Source: Kocuria palustris
GTDB lineage: Bacteria > Actinomycetota > Actinomycetes > Actinomycetales > Micrococcaceae
DNA length: 64,000 nt
Assembly (NCBI RefSeq): GCF_007666205.1
Contig: NZ_VDOR01000006.1
Span: 62,001 to 126,000, forward strand
Reading direction: 5' to 3'
A model generated the notes under the pieces. It did not search any database. It was not told the origin of the DNA and worked only from the letters and a program-made list of their open reading frames with translations. Each line of letters starts with the position of its first letter. The stretch's first letter is position 1. This document shows positions 1 through 8,420 of this stretch, in pieces. Position numbers and translations under genes: made by a program.

Positions 1-60
1 GTCGCGATAGAGACGCCCGTCTCAAGCCGGCGATCAGCTCCGTGGGGGAATCTGGTGCCC

Positions 61-840
61 ATGAGCAGCTCAGCACAGCAGGCACGGCAGATCTCCGGCG
101 AGGGGCTCCCGGACGGCCAGGTGATCGCCTCGTTCTCCCGCTACGTCGACGCCCAGCACGCGGTCGACCACCTCTCGGACGAGGAGTTCGACGTCTCCGC
201 GCTGTCGATCGTGGGGCACGACCTCGCGACCCTCGAGAAGGTCACCGGGCGGCTGACCTACCCGCGCGTGGCCATGATGGCCGCGGGCCAGGGCGCCTTC
301 TTCGGCCTGTTCTTCGGGCTGATCCTCACCCTCTTCGGCGGCGGCGGTCCCATGGCGATCCTGCTCATCGTGATCCTGGGCGCCGCCTTCTGGATGCTGC
401 TGGGCGTCATCTCCTACGCGGCGCAGCGCGGCCGCCGCGACTTCACCTCGATGTCGACGATCGTGGCCACCCGCTACGAGGTCCTGGCTCGCGGCGACGT
501 CGCGGAGCGGGCCGGGGCGGCGCTGCAGGCGGCGGGCATCCAGGGCCGGGCGCCGCGGACCGGCGGCACGAGCGGCCCCGCCGGCATCGCCCCGGCCGCG
601 CCGGGCGCCGCCGCCCCGGGAGCGCCCGCGGGACAGGAGCGGGCCGATGCGAGGCCCGTGCCGTCTCGCGTCGACGAGACCCCGGACGGCCGGCCGCTCT
701 ACGGCGTGCGCGTCTCCGAGCAGGAGCAGGACGCCCGCCGCGTCGACTCGGCAGCTGCCCAGGGCGAGCCCGAGGACGGGTCCGAGGCCGAGCCCGAGGA
801 CGGCCGCACGCCGTGGGAGCAGGGCGAGCACCGCGGCTGA
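61..840 (+). CDS. General stress protein, YflT/GSP17M-like membrane protein
   Basis: 259-residue protein. Residues about 18-65 form a soluble YflT-type heat-induced stress domain (VIASFSRYVDAQHAVDHL). Two hydrophobic segments follow, with a short GGGG turn between them (about residues 72-95 and 98-118). The last ~80 residues are an acidic, Ala/Pro/Gly-rich tail that is probably disordered. The family is known as a general-stress membrane protein and its biochemical role is not established. The ATG at 61 is chosen; an in-frame GTG at 55 is the alternative. A GGGGGAA purine tract at 44-50 could serve either start. It is convergent with the Xaa-Pro aminopeptidase gene. Family assignment is good; function is unknown. 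Confidence 0.8.
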   Translation: MSSSAQQARQISGEGLPDGQVIASFSRYVDAQHAVDHLSDEEFDVSALSIVGHDLATLEKVTGRLTYPRVAMMAAGQGAFFGLFFGLILTLFGGGGPMAILLIVILGAAFWMLLGVISYAAQRGRRDFTSMSTIVATRYEVLARGDVAERAGAALQAAGIQGRAPRTGGTSGPAGIAPAAPGAAAPGAPAGQERADARPVPSRVDETPDGRPLYGVRVSEQEQDARRVDSAAAQGEPEDGSEAEPEDGRTPWEQGEHRG

Positions 841-868
841 GCCCCGGTGCTCGGATCCCGCGGCTCAG
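832..868. terminator. Inverted repeat spanning both convergent stop codons
   Basis: CTGAGCC (837-843) is repeated inverted as GGCTCAG (862-868). The arms contain the stop codons of the stress-protein gene and the aminopeptidase gene. It may act as a weak bidirectional terminator. There is no T-tract, so this is tentative. Confidence 0.35.
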
Positions 869-2484
869 TGCGCGATCGACGACGCGGAGGAGGACTCGAA
901 GAGCCCCTGCATCCAGGACTCGACGTCCTCCGGGGTGCGGGGCAGGCCGGCCGAGAGGTTCTCGTTGCCGTCTGCGGTGATGAGGACGTCGTCCTCGATG
1001 CGCACTCCGATGCCGCGGTACTCCTCCGGGACGGCGAGGTCCTCCTCCTTGAAGTACAGGCCGGGCTCGATCGTGAAGACCATGCCGGGCTCGATCACGG
1101 CGTCCTGGTAGAGCTCGCGGCGGGCCTGTGCGCAGTCGTGGACGTCGAGGCCCAGGTGATGGCTCGTGCCGTGGGGCATCCAGCGGCGGTGGTGCTGGCC
1201 CTGCGCCGAGAGGGAGACCTCGGCCGGGACGGGCAGCAGCCCCCACTGCTCGAGGCGGTCGGCGAGCACCGACATGGCGGCGTCGTGGACGTCGCGGAAC
1301 CGGTTGCCGGGCACCGCGACGGTGAACGCGTGGTCGGCGGCGTCCAGCACCGCCTGGTAGATCTTCCGCTGGATCGGCGAGAACTCGCCCGAGGCGGGCA
1401 GCGTGCGGGTGATGTCCGCGGTGTAGAGCGAATCGGCCTCGACCCCGGCGTCCACCAGGATCAGGTCCTGCGGGCGGATCTCGCCGGTGTTGCGGATCCA
1501 GTGCAGCACGGTCGCGTTGTTGCCGGAGGCCGCGATGGTGTCGTAGCCGAGGTCGTTGCCCTCGGCCCGGGCCCGGGCGAAGAAGGCGCCCTCGACCAGG
1601 CGCTCGCCGCGCGGCTTGGCGATGGCCCGGGGCAGCGCCCGCACGACGTCCTCGAAGCCGCGGGCGGTCATGGCCACGGACTCGCGCAGCTGCCCGATCT
1701 CGTGGTCGTCCTTGATCAGCCGCAGCTCCGAGAGCCGCTCGACGAGCTGGTCGTCGCGGGCCTCGGCCTGCTCGAGCAGCACGCCGCCGGCCAGACGGGC
1801 CGAGTCCACGTGGCTGTCCACGACGGCGTCCTGCGCCCGGACGAGGCGGACCTGCACGCCGTCGGCGCCGACGTCCTTGGACAGGGCGGGCTGCAGCCCG
1901 GAGAGGTCCTGCGTGCGCAGCCCGTAGGCGCTCGAGAGCTCGCGCAGGGTCGGGCGGTCGCCCACCCAGAACTGCCCGTTGCGGGCATCGGCGTAGAACT
2001 CGCGGGTGTCGCGCCCGGCCATGGGGTGGAAGTAGAGCACGGCCTCGTGGTCGCCGCCGTCGTCGCCGGTGCCCGGCTCGACCGGCTCGAGGACGAGGAC
2101 GGCATTCGGCTCGTGGTCCACTCCCAGCCCGGTCAGGTGCGCGAAGGCCGAGTGGGGCCGGAAGCGGTAGTCGGTGTCGTTGGAGCGGACCTTGGGGGCG
2201 CCGGCGGGGATCACGAGCCGCTCGCCGGTGTGCTCCTGGGAGATCCGGAGGCGGCGGCGGGCCGCATGATCCGCGACCTCCTCCCGGGGCAGGTCCTCGT
2301 CCCTGGCCGGCGCCCACTGCGAGGCCATGAACTCCGCGAACGCCTCGGACTCGGGGGAGCGGGTCCGGTTGTCGACGCGCTCGCCGAGGGGCTGGGACCC
2401 GGACTGCGCGCCGGTGTCGGCAGGGGCGTCGGAGGCGGCCTCCTGCGCTGCGGCCGGGGTGGTCTCCGGGGGCTGATCCGTCAT
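865..2484 (-). CDS. pepP: Xaa-Pro aminopeptidase (aminopeptidase P, M24B)
   Basis: 539-residue cytosolic metallopeptidase that removes N-terminal residues preceding proline. An Ala/Glu-rich leader of ~40 residues is followed by the aminopeptidase P N-terminal domain (about 55-230) and an M24 pita-bread catalytic domain. The two-metal ligands are visible: Asp in LVDAGVEAD, Asp in TADITRTLP, His in HGTSHHLGLDVHD, Glu in FTIEPGLY and Glu in VRIEDDVLI. Length and motif order are normal for the family. It is divergent from the PHP gene (150 bp gap) and convergent with the stress-protein gene. The ATG start gives the M-T-D-Q-P-P N-terminus; the first ~40 residues are not conserved, so a later start cannot be excluded. 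Confidence 0.93.
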   Translation of the reverse strand: MTDQPPETTPAAAQEAASDAPADTGAQSGSQPLGERVDNRTRSPESEAFAEFMASQWAPARDEDLPREEVADHAARRRLRISQEHTGERLVIPAGAPKVRSNDTDYRFRPHSAFAHLTGLGVDHEPNAVLVLEPVEPGTGDDGGDHEAVLYFHPMAGRDTREFYADARNGQFWVGDRPTLRELSSAYGLRTQDLSGLQPALSKDVGADGVQVRLVRAQDAVVDSHVDSARLAGGVLLEQAEARDDQLVERLSELRLIKDDHEIGQLRESVAMTARGFEDVVRALPRAIAKPRGERLVEGAFFARARAEGNDLGYDTIAASGNNATVLHWIRNTGEIRPQDLILVDAGVEADSLYTADITRTLPASGEFSPIQRKIYQAVLDAADHAFTVAVPGNRFRDVHDAAMSVLADRLEQWGLLPVPAEVSLSAQGQHHRRWMPHGTSHHLGLDVHDCAQARRELYQDAVIEPGMVFTIEPGLYFKEEDLAVPEEYRGIGVRIEDDVLITADGNENLSAGLPRTPEDVESWMQGLFESSSASSIAH

Positions 2485-2621
2485 GCTCGCTCCGTCCTGT
2501 CGGCCGAGGCCGACTGCTCGGTGCAGCCCGGTGCGGCTGCGCGATCTCGTCCGCCCATGGTGCCACTGCGATCCGACGTCGTCCGGCCCGCCCCGCGCAG
2601 CGCCCGGGCCGCGGGCCGTGC

Positions 2622-2633
2622 CACGATGAGGGC
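2622..2633 (+). promoter_or_regulatory. Leaderless-type -10 box of the PHP gene
   Basis: CACGAT (2622-2627) is followed by six bases and the ATG at 2634. No Shine-Dalgarno is present. Transcription would start at or within a base or two of the start codon. Confidence 0.55.
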
Positions 2634-3485
2634 ATGAAGATCGATCTGCACACCCATTCCACGGCCTCCGACGGGACCCAGCCCCCTGCTGAGGTGCTCC
2701 GCAGCGCCGCGGAGGCCGGCCTGGATGTGGTGGCGCTCACCGATCACGACACGACGTCGGGGTGGGCCGAGGCCGCGGCGGCCGCTCGAGCGCACGGGGT
2801 GATGCTGGTGCCGGGGACCGAGGTCTCGTGCCAGACGGAGGACGGCATCTCGGTGCATCTGCTGTCCTACCTGCAGGATCCGGGCAGCGCCCCGCTGGCC
2901 GATGTCATGAGCCGGGCCCGCAGTTCGCGGCGGAGCCGCGCCCAGCGCATGGTGGAGATGATCGCCGCCGATCACCCGATCAGCTGGGACGACGTGCTCG
3001 AGCAGGTGACCGGCGACGCCACGGTGGGCCGGCCGCACATCGCCGACGCCCTCGTCGCCGCCGGCGTGGCGGAGGACCGCTCCGAGGCCTTCCGCACGGT
3101 CCTGCATCCGCGCTCGGGGTACTACGTGGGCCACTACGCGCCGGATCCGGTCACGGCGGTGCGCCTGGTCCGCGAGGCCGGGGGAGTGCCCGTCATGGCC
3201 CATCCGCTGGCCGGTCTGCGCGGTCGCACGGTCGGCCAGGAGGTCTTCGACGCGATGATCGCGGCCGGGCTGGCCGGGCTCGAGGTCGCCCACCGCGACA
3301 ACCCGCCCGAGGCGCGGGCCCTGCTGTCGCAGATGGCGGCCGAGCACGACCTCATCGTCACGGGGTCCTCCGACTACCACGGCGCCGGCAAGCCGAACGA
3401 GCTCGGGGAGAACCTCACCTCCGAGCAGTCGCTGCGCCGGATCATGGCGGAGGCGGGCTCGGCGACGCAGGTCGTGCGTCCCTGA
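2634..3485 (+). CDS. PHP-domain phosphoesterase
   Basis: 283-residue PHP (polymerase and histidinol phosphatase) family hydrolase. The metal-binding motifs occur in order: DLHTHSTASDGT at residues 4-15, LTDHDT near 34-39, a Glu in PGTEVS, a His in RPHIADAL, MAHPLAG near 188, and SSDYHG near the C-terminus. The closest characterised relatives are the YciV/RNase AM type 3',5'-nucleoside bisphosphate phosphatases and 5'-3' exoribonucleases. Assignment to that subfamily is inference from length and the spacing of the HxHxxxSDG motif. The gene stands alone between two minus-strand genes. The ATG is preceded by a leaderless-type promoter. Confidence 0.88.
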   Translation: MKIDLHTHSTASDGTQPPAEVLRSAAEAGLDVVALTDHDTTSGWAEAAAAARAHGVMLVPGTEVSCQTEDGISVHLLSYLQDPGSAPLADVMSRARSSRRSRAQRMVEMIAADHPISWDDVLEQVTGDATVGRPHIADALVAAGVAEDRSEAFRTVLHPRSGYYVGHYAPDPVTAVRLVREAGGVPVMAHPLAGLRGRTVGQEVFDAMIAAGLAGLEVAHRDNPPEARALLSQMAAEHDLIVTGSSDYHGAGKPNELGENLTSEQSLRRIMAEAGSATQVVRP

Positions 3486-3486
3486 G

Positions 3487-3500
3487 CCCGCCTCGGCGGG
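3487..3500 (+). terminator. Short GC hairpin after the PHP gene
   Basis: CCCGCC-TC-GGCGGG immediately follows the stop codon. The stem is short and has no U-tract, so terminator activity is only possible. Confidence 0.3.
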
Positions 3501-3551
3501 TCGGGGAGGAGTCAGCCGCCCCGGCGTGCGACGGCGCCGCGGGCGGAGGCC

Positions 3552-5417
3552 TCAGTCGTCGCCGGCGATGCGCGCCGGCGATCCCGTCTGATCGCCGCCG
3601 GTGCGGCGCCTGCGGCGGCGGCGCCGGGCATTGGCCGTCGCCCGATCCTCGACGCCGGCCGATGCGGGAGCGCCGGTGCTCGACTCCGAGCGCGCGCGGT
3701 CCCGGCCCGTGCCGGTGCCGCGCGAGCGCGCGCCGCCGTGCTGCGAGCCCTCCGAGCCCTCGGAGCGGGGACGACGACGGCCCTCGCCCTTCGACTCCGG
3801 CGTCCTGCCCCCGGAGCCCGACCCGGACCCTGAGCGGGACCGGGAGCCGCGGCTCCGGTCCCCGCCGCGGTCGCCGCGCTTGTCCCCGTCCCGGCCGCGG
3901 GCGCCGCCGGAGCGGCCGCGCGAGCCCCCGCGGGAGGAGCCGGAGTCGGACCGGCCGGAGTCCGGCCCGCCGAGGTCCTCGAGCTCCTCCGCGTCCAGGC
4001 CCGCGCGGGTCTGCTTCGAGCGGGGGAGCCGGCCCCTGGTGCCCTGGGGGATCCCGAGGTCCGAGTAGAGGTGCGGCGAGGAGGAGTAGGTCTCGACCGG
4101 CTCCGGGATGCCGAGGTCCAGGGCCTTGTCGATCAGCCGCCAGCGGGGCACGTCGTCCCAGTCCACGAACGTGATGGCCGTGCCCTTGCGGCCGGCGCGG
4201 CCCGTGCGGCCCGTGCGGTGCAGGTAGGTCTTCTCGTCCTCGGGGCACTGGTAGTTCACGACGTGCGTGACGTCCTCGACGTCGATGCCGCGCGCGGCCA
4301 CGTCGGTGGCCACCAGGATGTCCACCTTGCCGGAGCGGAAGGCGCGCAGGGCCTGCTCGCGCGCGCCCTGGCCGAGGTCGCCGTGCAGCGGGGCGGCCGC
4401 GAAGCCGCGCTCGATCAGCTCGTCCGAGACCTTGGCCGCGGTGCGCTTGGTGCGCGTGAAGATGATCGAGCGGCCTCGGCCGTCGGCCTGCAGGATCCGG
4501 GCCAGCATCTCCGGCTTGTCGAGGTTGTGCGCGCGGTAGACGACCTGGCGGATGTCGGCCTTGGTGCGGCCCTCGTCCGGGGCGGCCGCGCGGATGTGCA
4601 TCGGCTTGGACATGTAGCGCCGGGCCATGGCCACGACCGGGCCGGGCATGGTCGCCGAGAAGAGCATCGTGTGGCGCACGCGGGGGACCTCGGCCAGCAG
4701 CTTCTCGACATCGGGCAGGAAGCCCAGGTCGAGCATCTCGTCGGCCTCGTCCAGGACGACGGACCTCACCTGGGACAGGTCCAGCTGGTGCTGGCGGTTC
4801 AGGTCGATCAGGCGCCCGGGGGTTCCCACGACGACCTCGACGCCCTTCTCGAGGGCCTCGATCTGGGGCTCGTAGGCCCGCCCGCCGTAGATGGTGAGGA
4901 CGCGGGCGTTGCGGGTGCGCGCGGCGATCGTGAGGTCGGAGCCGACCTGCACCGCGAGCTCGCGGGTGGGGACGATGATCAGCGCCTGCGGGGAGCCCGG
5001 GCGCTCCAGGCGGGACCAGCCGTCGTCGTCGCGGCCCACGACGTTCTGGATCACGGGGATGCCGAAGCCGAGGGTCTTGCCGGTGCCGGTCTTGGCCTGG
5101 CCGATGATGTCCTGGCCGCTCAGCGCGATCGGCAGCGTCATGGACTGGATCGGGAACGGGTGGACGATGCCGGCCTCGGCCAGGGCCTCGGCGATGTCCG
5201 CGCGGACGCCGAAGTCCGCGAAGGTGCGGGTCTCGGCGACCGGCTCCTGCGCGACGTCGACCGAGTCCTCGGCGACGTCCGTCACCTCGTCCTCCGGCGC
5301 CGATGCCTCCTGGGCCGGGGCCTCCTGCTGGGGGGTCCCCGCAGCGGTCTGCCGGGTCTGCTCGGAATCGGCCGCCGCGTCCTGCTCGGTCCGCGGCGGG
5401 GTGGTGCTCTCGCTCAT
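3552..5417 (-). CDS. DEAD-box ATP-dependent RNA helicase (RhlE/CsdA-like)
   Basis: 621 residues. An acidic N-terminal extension of about 60 residues (Glu/Ala/Gln-rich) is followed by the Q motif (FADFGVRADIAEAL...PIQ), Walker A AKTGTGKT, DEAD, SAT and HRTGRTGRAG, all intact. The helicase core ends near residue 450. The last ~150 residues form a basic, Arg/Ser/Gly-rich tail with SRGSRSRSGSGSGSGG-type repeats, which in this family binds RNA non-specifically. The expected role is remodelling of structured RNA in ribosome assembly and cold adaptation. It lies upstream of nothing on its strand and is convergent with the PHP gene. A ~200-nt untranslated leader is predicted from the -10 box at 5623-5628. 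The mycobacterial counterpart would be Rv3211 (from memory). Confidence 0.92.
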   Translation of the reverse strand: MSESTTPPRTEQDAAADSEQTRQTAAGTPQQEAPAQEASAPEDEVTDVAEDSVDVAQEPVAETRTFADFGVRADIAEALAEAGIVHPFPIQSMTLPIALSGQDIIGQAKTGTGKTLGFGIPVIQNVVGRDDDGWSRLERPGSPQALIIVPTRELAVQVGSDLTIAARTRNARVLTIYGGRAYEPQIEALEKGVEVVVGTPGRLIDLNRQHQLDLSQVRSVVLDEADEMLDLGFLPDVEKLLAEVPRVRHTMLFSATMPGPVVAMARRYMSKPMHIRAAAPDEGRTKADIRQVVYRAHNLDKPEMLARILQADGRGRSIIFTRTKRTAAKVSDELIERGFAAAPLHGDLGQGAREQALRAFRSGKVDILVATDVAARGIDVEDVTHVVNYQCPEDEKTYLHRTGRTGRAGRKGTAITFVDWDDVPRWRLIDKALDLGIPEPVETYSSSPHLYSDLGIPQGTRGRLPRSKQTRAGLDAEELEDLGGPDSGRSDSGSSRGGSRGRSGGARGRDGDKRGDRGGDRSRGSRSRSGSGSGSGGRTPESKGEGRRRPRSEGSEGSQHGGARSRGTGTGRDRARSESSTGAPASAGVEDRATANARRRRRRRRTGGDQTGSPARIAGDD

Positions 5418-5622
5418 GTCTCGGGTCCTTCCCGGGTCGGTTCTGCGCAGGCGCGCGCCCGTGGGGCGCGCGGCGCTGCGACGGGCACGCCGCTGCGACC
5501 GCTTCGCCGCTCCGCAGCGCTGCGGCTGGGGCGGAAGGGGAGGACGTGCCGGGGGTGGGAGCCGATCGCGGAGGTCTTCGGGTGTGGTCGTCGTCGACGA
5601 TCGGGCATCCGGTGCGGGGACA

Positions 5623-5628
5623 ACTGTA
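5623..5628 (-). promoter_or_regulatory. Candidate -10 box of the RNA helicase gene
   Basis: On the minus strand this reads TACAGT, one mismatch from TATAAT at the conserved positions. No convincing -35 is visible 17 bases upstream. It lies just downstream of the DUF3107 terminator, a sensible place for a new promoter. Confidence 0.4.
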
Positions 5629-5652
5629 CTCGGACGGGCCCCGTCACGACGG

Positions 5653-5696
5653 CCGGGGCCGCAGCACGTCCCGTCGGGGATGCGCTGCGGCCCCGG
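5653..5696 (-). terminator. Rho-independent-type hairpin after the DUF3107 gene
   Basis: A perfect 13-bp stem, CCGGGGCCGCAGC (5653-5665) pairing with GCTGCGGCCCCGG (5684-5696), with an 18-nt loop. It begins 25 bases past the DUF3107 stop codon and has no U-tract, as is common in actinobacteria. Confidence 0.6.
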
Positions 5697-5720
5697 GATC
5701 CGCCTCGGCCGGGCGGCCTC

Positions 5721-5957
5721 TCAGTCGTGCGAGACGCCGGGCATGAAGCCGACCCGCCGCTTGGTCTCCGCGCCGATCTCGACATAGGCGATGCCCGCGG
5801 CCGGCACCAGGGTGAGGTTGTCCTTGGAGTCCCGGAGGGACAGGACGGTGCCGTCGCTCAGCGACGTGCTCACCAGATCGGTGGCCTCCTGGGCGGTCAG
5901 CGGGGAGTCGACCACGATCTCGCGTCCGACGTGCTGCATCCCGATCTTGATCTCCAC
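5721..5957 (-). CDS. DUF3107 family protein (TB9.4-like)
   Basis: 78-residue protein that matches the actinobacterial DUF3107 family along its whole length: MEIKIGMQHVGREIVVD at the N-terminus, a central SLSDGTVLSLRDSKDN segment and a C-terminal ETKRRVGFMPG. The function is not known. The family is found next to a TetR regulator and a DEAD-box helicase in many actinobacteria, including Rv3208A in M. tuberculosis (from memory), and that arrangement holds here. The GTG start at 5957 has an ideal AGGAGGA ribosome site five bases upstream. A TAGACT -10 box at 6046-6041 suggests its own promoter, so it need not be co-transcribed with the TetR gene. Confidence 0.88.
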   Translation of the reverse strand: MEIKIGMQHVGREIVVDSPLTAQEATDLVSTSLSDGTVLSLRDSKDNLTLVPAAGIAYVEIGAETKRRVGFMPGVSHD

Positions 5958-6040
5958 GGTTCCTCCTGCTGGTTGTGGGCCTGCCTGTCCGCGGCGGCGA
6001 TGCCCGCAGGGCGGACGGCCGCCGCCGCTCCTGGAGGCCG

Positions 6041-6046
6041 AGTCTA
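6041..6046 (-). promoter_or_regulatory. Candidate -10 box of the DUF3107 gene
   Basis: TAGACT on the minus strand, located between the TetR stop codon and the DUF3107 start with an ~80-nt leader. No clear -35. Confidence 0.4.
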
Positions 6047-6054
6047 GGAGCGGG

Positions 6055-6687
6055 TCACCGCCAGTCCTCGTCGAGCACTCCGATTCCGCCCCAGGCTAAA
6101 CGGAAGAGCTGCCGCTGGGCCTCCTCGCGGGTGACGGTCTCGGGGTGGCTGGCCCAGAAGCCGGCGCCCGTCTGGACCATGTCGGTCAGGGCGCGCGAGA
6201 GCATGACGGCCGTGCCGCGGCTGAGCCCGGCATTGGGCCCCAGCACGCCGCCGACGGCCTCGGCCACGCCCATGTGGAAGCCCTCGAAGCGGGCGTGGAT
6301 CTCGGGGTCGGCCATCAGGTCGGACTCGAAGACGAGCCGGTAGGTCTGCGGGTGGAACTCGACGAAGTCGAAGTAGATCCGGAGCATCTCCTCGACCCGC
6401 GCCCGGTTGACGGTGATCCCCTCGCGCGGCCGGGCCTCGCGCAGCGCCTCGATCAGATCGGCCCCGAGGGCGTCGAGGCTGTCGCCCACGAGCGCCAGGT
6501 AGAGCTCGTGCTTGCCCGGGAAGTGCTGGTAGAGCACGGGCTTCGAGACGCCGGCGGCCTCGGCGATGTCGTCCATCGACGCGCGGTGGTAGCCCTGCTC
6601 GGCGAAGGTCGTCAGCGCGACCTCCAGCAGCTGGCGGCGGCGCTGCTGCCTGGGCAGACGGGTGGTGCGAGGACGTGCTGCGGACAC
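6055..6687 (-). CDS. TetR/AcrR family transcriptional regulator
   Basis: 210 residues. The N-terminal HTH spans about residues 12-60 (LLEVALTTFAEQGYHRAS, then DDIAEAAGVSKPVLYQHF), the canonical TetR DNA-binding fold. The C-terminal half is a helical ligand domain with an FVEFHPQTYRLVFES segment typical of the Rv3208 type. The GTG start at 6687 is chosen because AGGAGC lies six bases upstream, and translation from further upstream would run through the hemA stop region. The start is 14 bp downstream of the hemA stop codon on the same strand, so the two are probably co-transcribed. Rv3208-like proteins sit next to DUF3107 genes elsewhere. Whether it controls haem synthesis is a guess from position only. 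Confidence 0.88.
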   Translation of the reverse strand: MSAARPRTTRLPRQQRRRQLLEVALTTFAEQGYHRASMDDIAEAAGVSKPVLYQHFPGKHELYLALVGDSLDALGADLIEALREARPREGITVNRARVEEMLRIYFDFVEFHPQTYRLVFESDLMADPEIHARFEGFHMGVAEAVGGVLGPNAGLSRGTAVMLSRALTDMVQTGAGFWASHPETVTREEAQRQLFRLAWGGIGVLDEDWR

Positions 6688-6701
6688 GGGCGCTCCTGTG
6701 C

Positions 6702-8138
6702 TCAGCCGGCGGCGCGGGGCAGGCGCTGCTGTCCGGTCGAGTCGTCGGGCGCGCGGCCTCCGGGCGGCAGGTCGGCGGGCCGGCGGTCGCGGCCGCAGAT
6801 CGGGCGGTCCGCGGTCCCCTCCGCGGCGCCGCGGTCGGGCGCCGGGACCGTCCCGGGACCGGGGGCGGGGTCGCGGGTCTCGGGGGCGCGGTGCTCGGGG
6901 AGGTCCACGCTCAGCCCGAACAGCGCCTCGAGGCCGGTGAGGTAGTCCTCGGCGCGGCCCTCCTTGGCCATGCGCCGGGCGCGCACCGTGGGCTCGTGCA
7001 GCAGCGAGCGCACCATGCGGCGCATGGCGAACTCGACCTCCTCGGCGGCGGCGGTGCAGCCGTGCTGCCGGCGGACCTTCTCCATCTCGGACTCGAGCAC
7101 GCTCATGGTGTGCTTGCGCAGGGCCACGATGGCCGCGTCCATGTCGCGCTCGCTGCGCTGCTCGCGGAAGCGCCGGGCCGCGGCGTCGACGATGCCCCGG
7201 GCGGCCTCGACGGACTCGGTGGTCTCCTCCGGGGCGGCGAGCTTCACCGACTCGAGCGTGATCAGCTCGACGCCGGGCAGATCCGCGACCGAGGGATCGA
7301 AGTCCCGGGACAGGGCCAGATCGATCACCGTGAGCGGGCCCTCGGGCAGCTGCTCGGCGGACAGCGGCTCCGAGCCGCCGGAGCAGCCGATGACGACGTC
7401 GGCGCGCTCCAGCGCCCCGCGCAGGTCGTCGGCGGGCACCGGGGTGCCGCCGCGGTTGGCGGTGAAGGCCTCGGCGCGCCCCGAGGCGGAGTGCACCTCG
7501 ATGTCGGCGCAGCCGCGATCGCGCAGGGCCGCCATGGTCGCTCCGGCATAGGCGCCCGTGCCGAACACCAGGGCGCGCCGCTCGGGCCATCGGCCGTCGG
7601 TCACGTCGTCGGCCAGGTCCAGGGCGACCGAGACGATCGAGCGCCCGCGCTCGCCCAGGCTCGTACTGGTCCCGACCTCGCGGGCCGTCCTGGCCGCCTC
7701 CTCGAACAGGCGCACGAGCCCGCCGGAGGCGGTGCCGCTGCGCTGCGCGTCGATGAGCGCCCGGCGGACCTGGCCCGTGATCTCGCGCTCGCCGACGACG
7801 GCGGACTCGAGGCCCGAGACGACGGTGAACAGGTGGCGTGCGGCGTCCTCGTCGACGTGCAGCTGAGCGCTGCGCAGGATGTCCTCGGCGGGGACCCCGG
7901 AGCGCTCGGAGAGCAGCTGCGCCAGGCCCTGGCGGGCGCTCTCGATGCGCTCGGGGCCGGCGTCGTCGGCGAGCTCGCCGTAGATCTCGAGGCGGTTGCA
8001 GGTCGACAGGGACACCGAGCCCGTGAGCCCGCCGGCGGAGGTCAGCTCGCCGGGCGCGCCGGCGGCACCGTCGGCCAGGCGGGCGACGGTGCTGAGATCG
8101 ACATTGCGATGGGAGGCCACGAGAGAGAAGAGCACCAC
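6702..8138 (-). CDS. hemA: Glutamyl-tRNA reductase
   Basis: 478 residues. Reduces glutamyl-tRNA(Glu) to glutamate-1-semialdehyde with NADPH, the first committed step of tetrapyrrole synthesis. Visible features are the catalytic Cys motif SLSTCNRLEIYGE near residue 50, the AVVGEREITGQVRRAL segment near 105-120, the Rossmann GTGAYAGAT loop near 195, and the helical dimerisation domain (about 330-430). The last ~60 residues are a Pro/Asp/Arg-rich lineage-specific tail. It starts with tandem GTG codons (8138 and 8135). A TAGGAT box ends ten bases upstream, so the mRNA would be nearly leaderless. It is divergent from hemE across 282 bp, giving a shared control region for the haem genes. Confidence 0.95.
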   Translation of the reverse strand: MVLFSLVASHRNVDLSTVARLADGAAGAPGELTSAGGLTGSVSLSTCNRLEIYGELADDAGPERIESARQGLAQLLSERSGVPAEDILRSAQLHVDEDAARHLFTVVSGLESAVVGEREITGQVRRALIDAQRSGTASGGLVRLFEEAARTAREVGTSTSLGERGRSIVSVALDLADDVTDGRWPERRALVFGTGAYAGATMAALRDRGCADIEVHSASGRAEAFTANRGGTPVPADDLRGALERADVVIGCSGGSEPLSAEQLPEGPLTVIDLALSRDFDPSVADLPGVELITLESVKLAAPEETTESVEAARGIVDAAARRFREQRSERDMDAAIVALRKHTMSVLESEMEKVRRQHGCTAAAEEVEFAMRRMVRSLLHEPTVRARRMAKEGRAEDYLTGLEALFGLSVDLPEHRAPETRDPAPGPGTVPAPDRGAAEGTADRPICGRDRRPADLPPGGRAPDDSTGQQRLPRAAG

Positions 8139-8147
8139 AGTCCCCGC

Positions 8148-8153
8148 ATCCTA
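8148..8153 (-). promoter_or_regulatory. -10 box of hemA
   Basis: TAGGAT on the minus strand, nine bases before the first of two tandem GTG start codons. The predicted leader is 0-3 nt. Confidence 0.5.
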
Positions 8154-8407
8154 CCGCGTGCCGGCCCGGGCCGGTCGGCCCCGCCTCCCGGGAGCCGTCC
8201 GATCGGCCGCCGCTCGGACGGCTCCCGGCGCCCTCGCGGGCCTCTGCGGGCAGCTCGGCAGCGGCTTCGGACCGGGCGCTCGCCCGGCCCGCGCCTCGGC
8301 GCGTCGGGCGCGGATGCCAAGGGGAGCACGCGGGCGCGGCGGGGCAGGGCCCCAGGGGGAGCGGAGCCCAGCGACGGCTCGTCGCCAAACCTGCGAGTCC
8401 GCGGCGG

Positions 8408-8420
8408 CACAATGAGGGCC
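8408..8420 (+). promoter_or_regulatory. Leaderless-type -10 box of hemE
   Basis: CACAAT (8408-8413), seven bases, then ATG at 8421. This favours the ATG at 8421 over the in-frame ATG at 8412, which overlaps the -10 box. Confidence 0.5.

Larger units (their letters stand above)
5418..5720 (-). other. 303-bp intergenic region: helicase leader and DUF3107 terminator
   Basis: There is no gene on either strand. The minus strand carries a TACAGT -10 hexamer (5628 to 5623) that would give a leader of about 200 nt for the RNA helicase gene, and a terminator hairpin (5653-5696) for the upstream DUF3107 gene. The leader is rich in short GC-rich inverted repeats. No known riboswitch was recognised. Confidence 0.5.
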
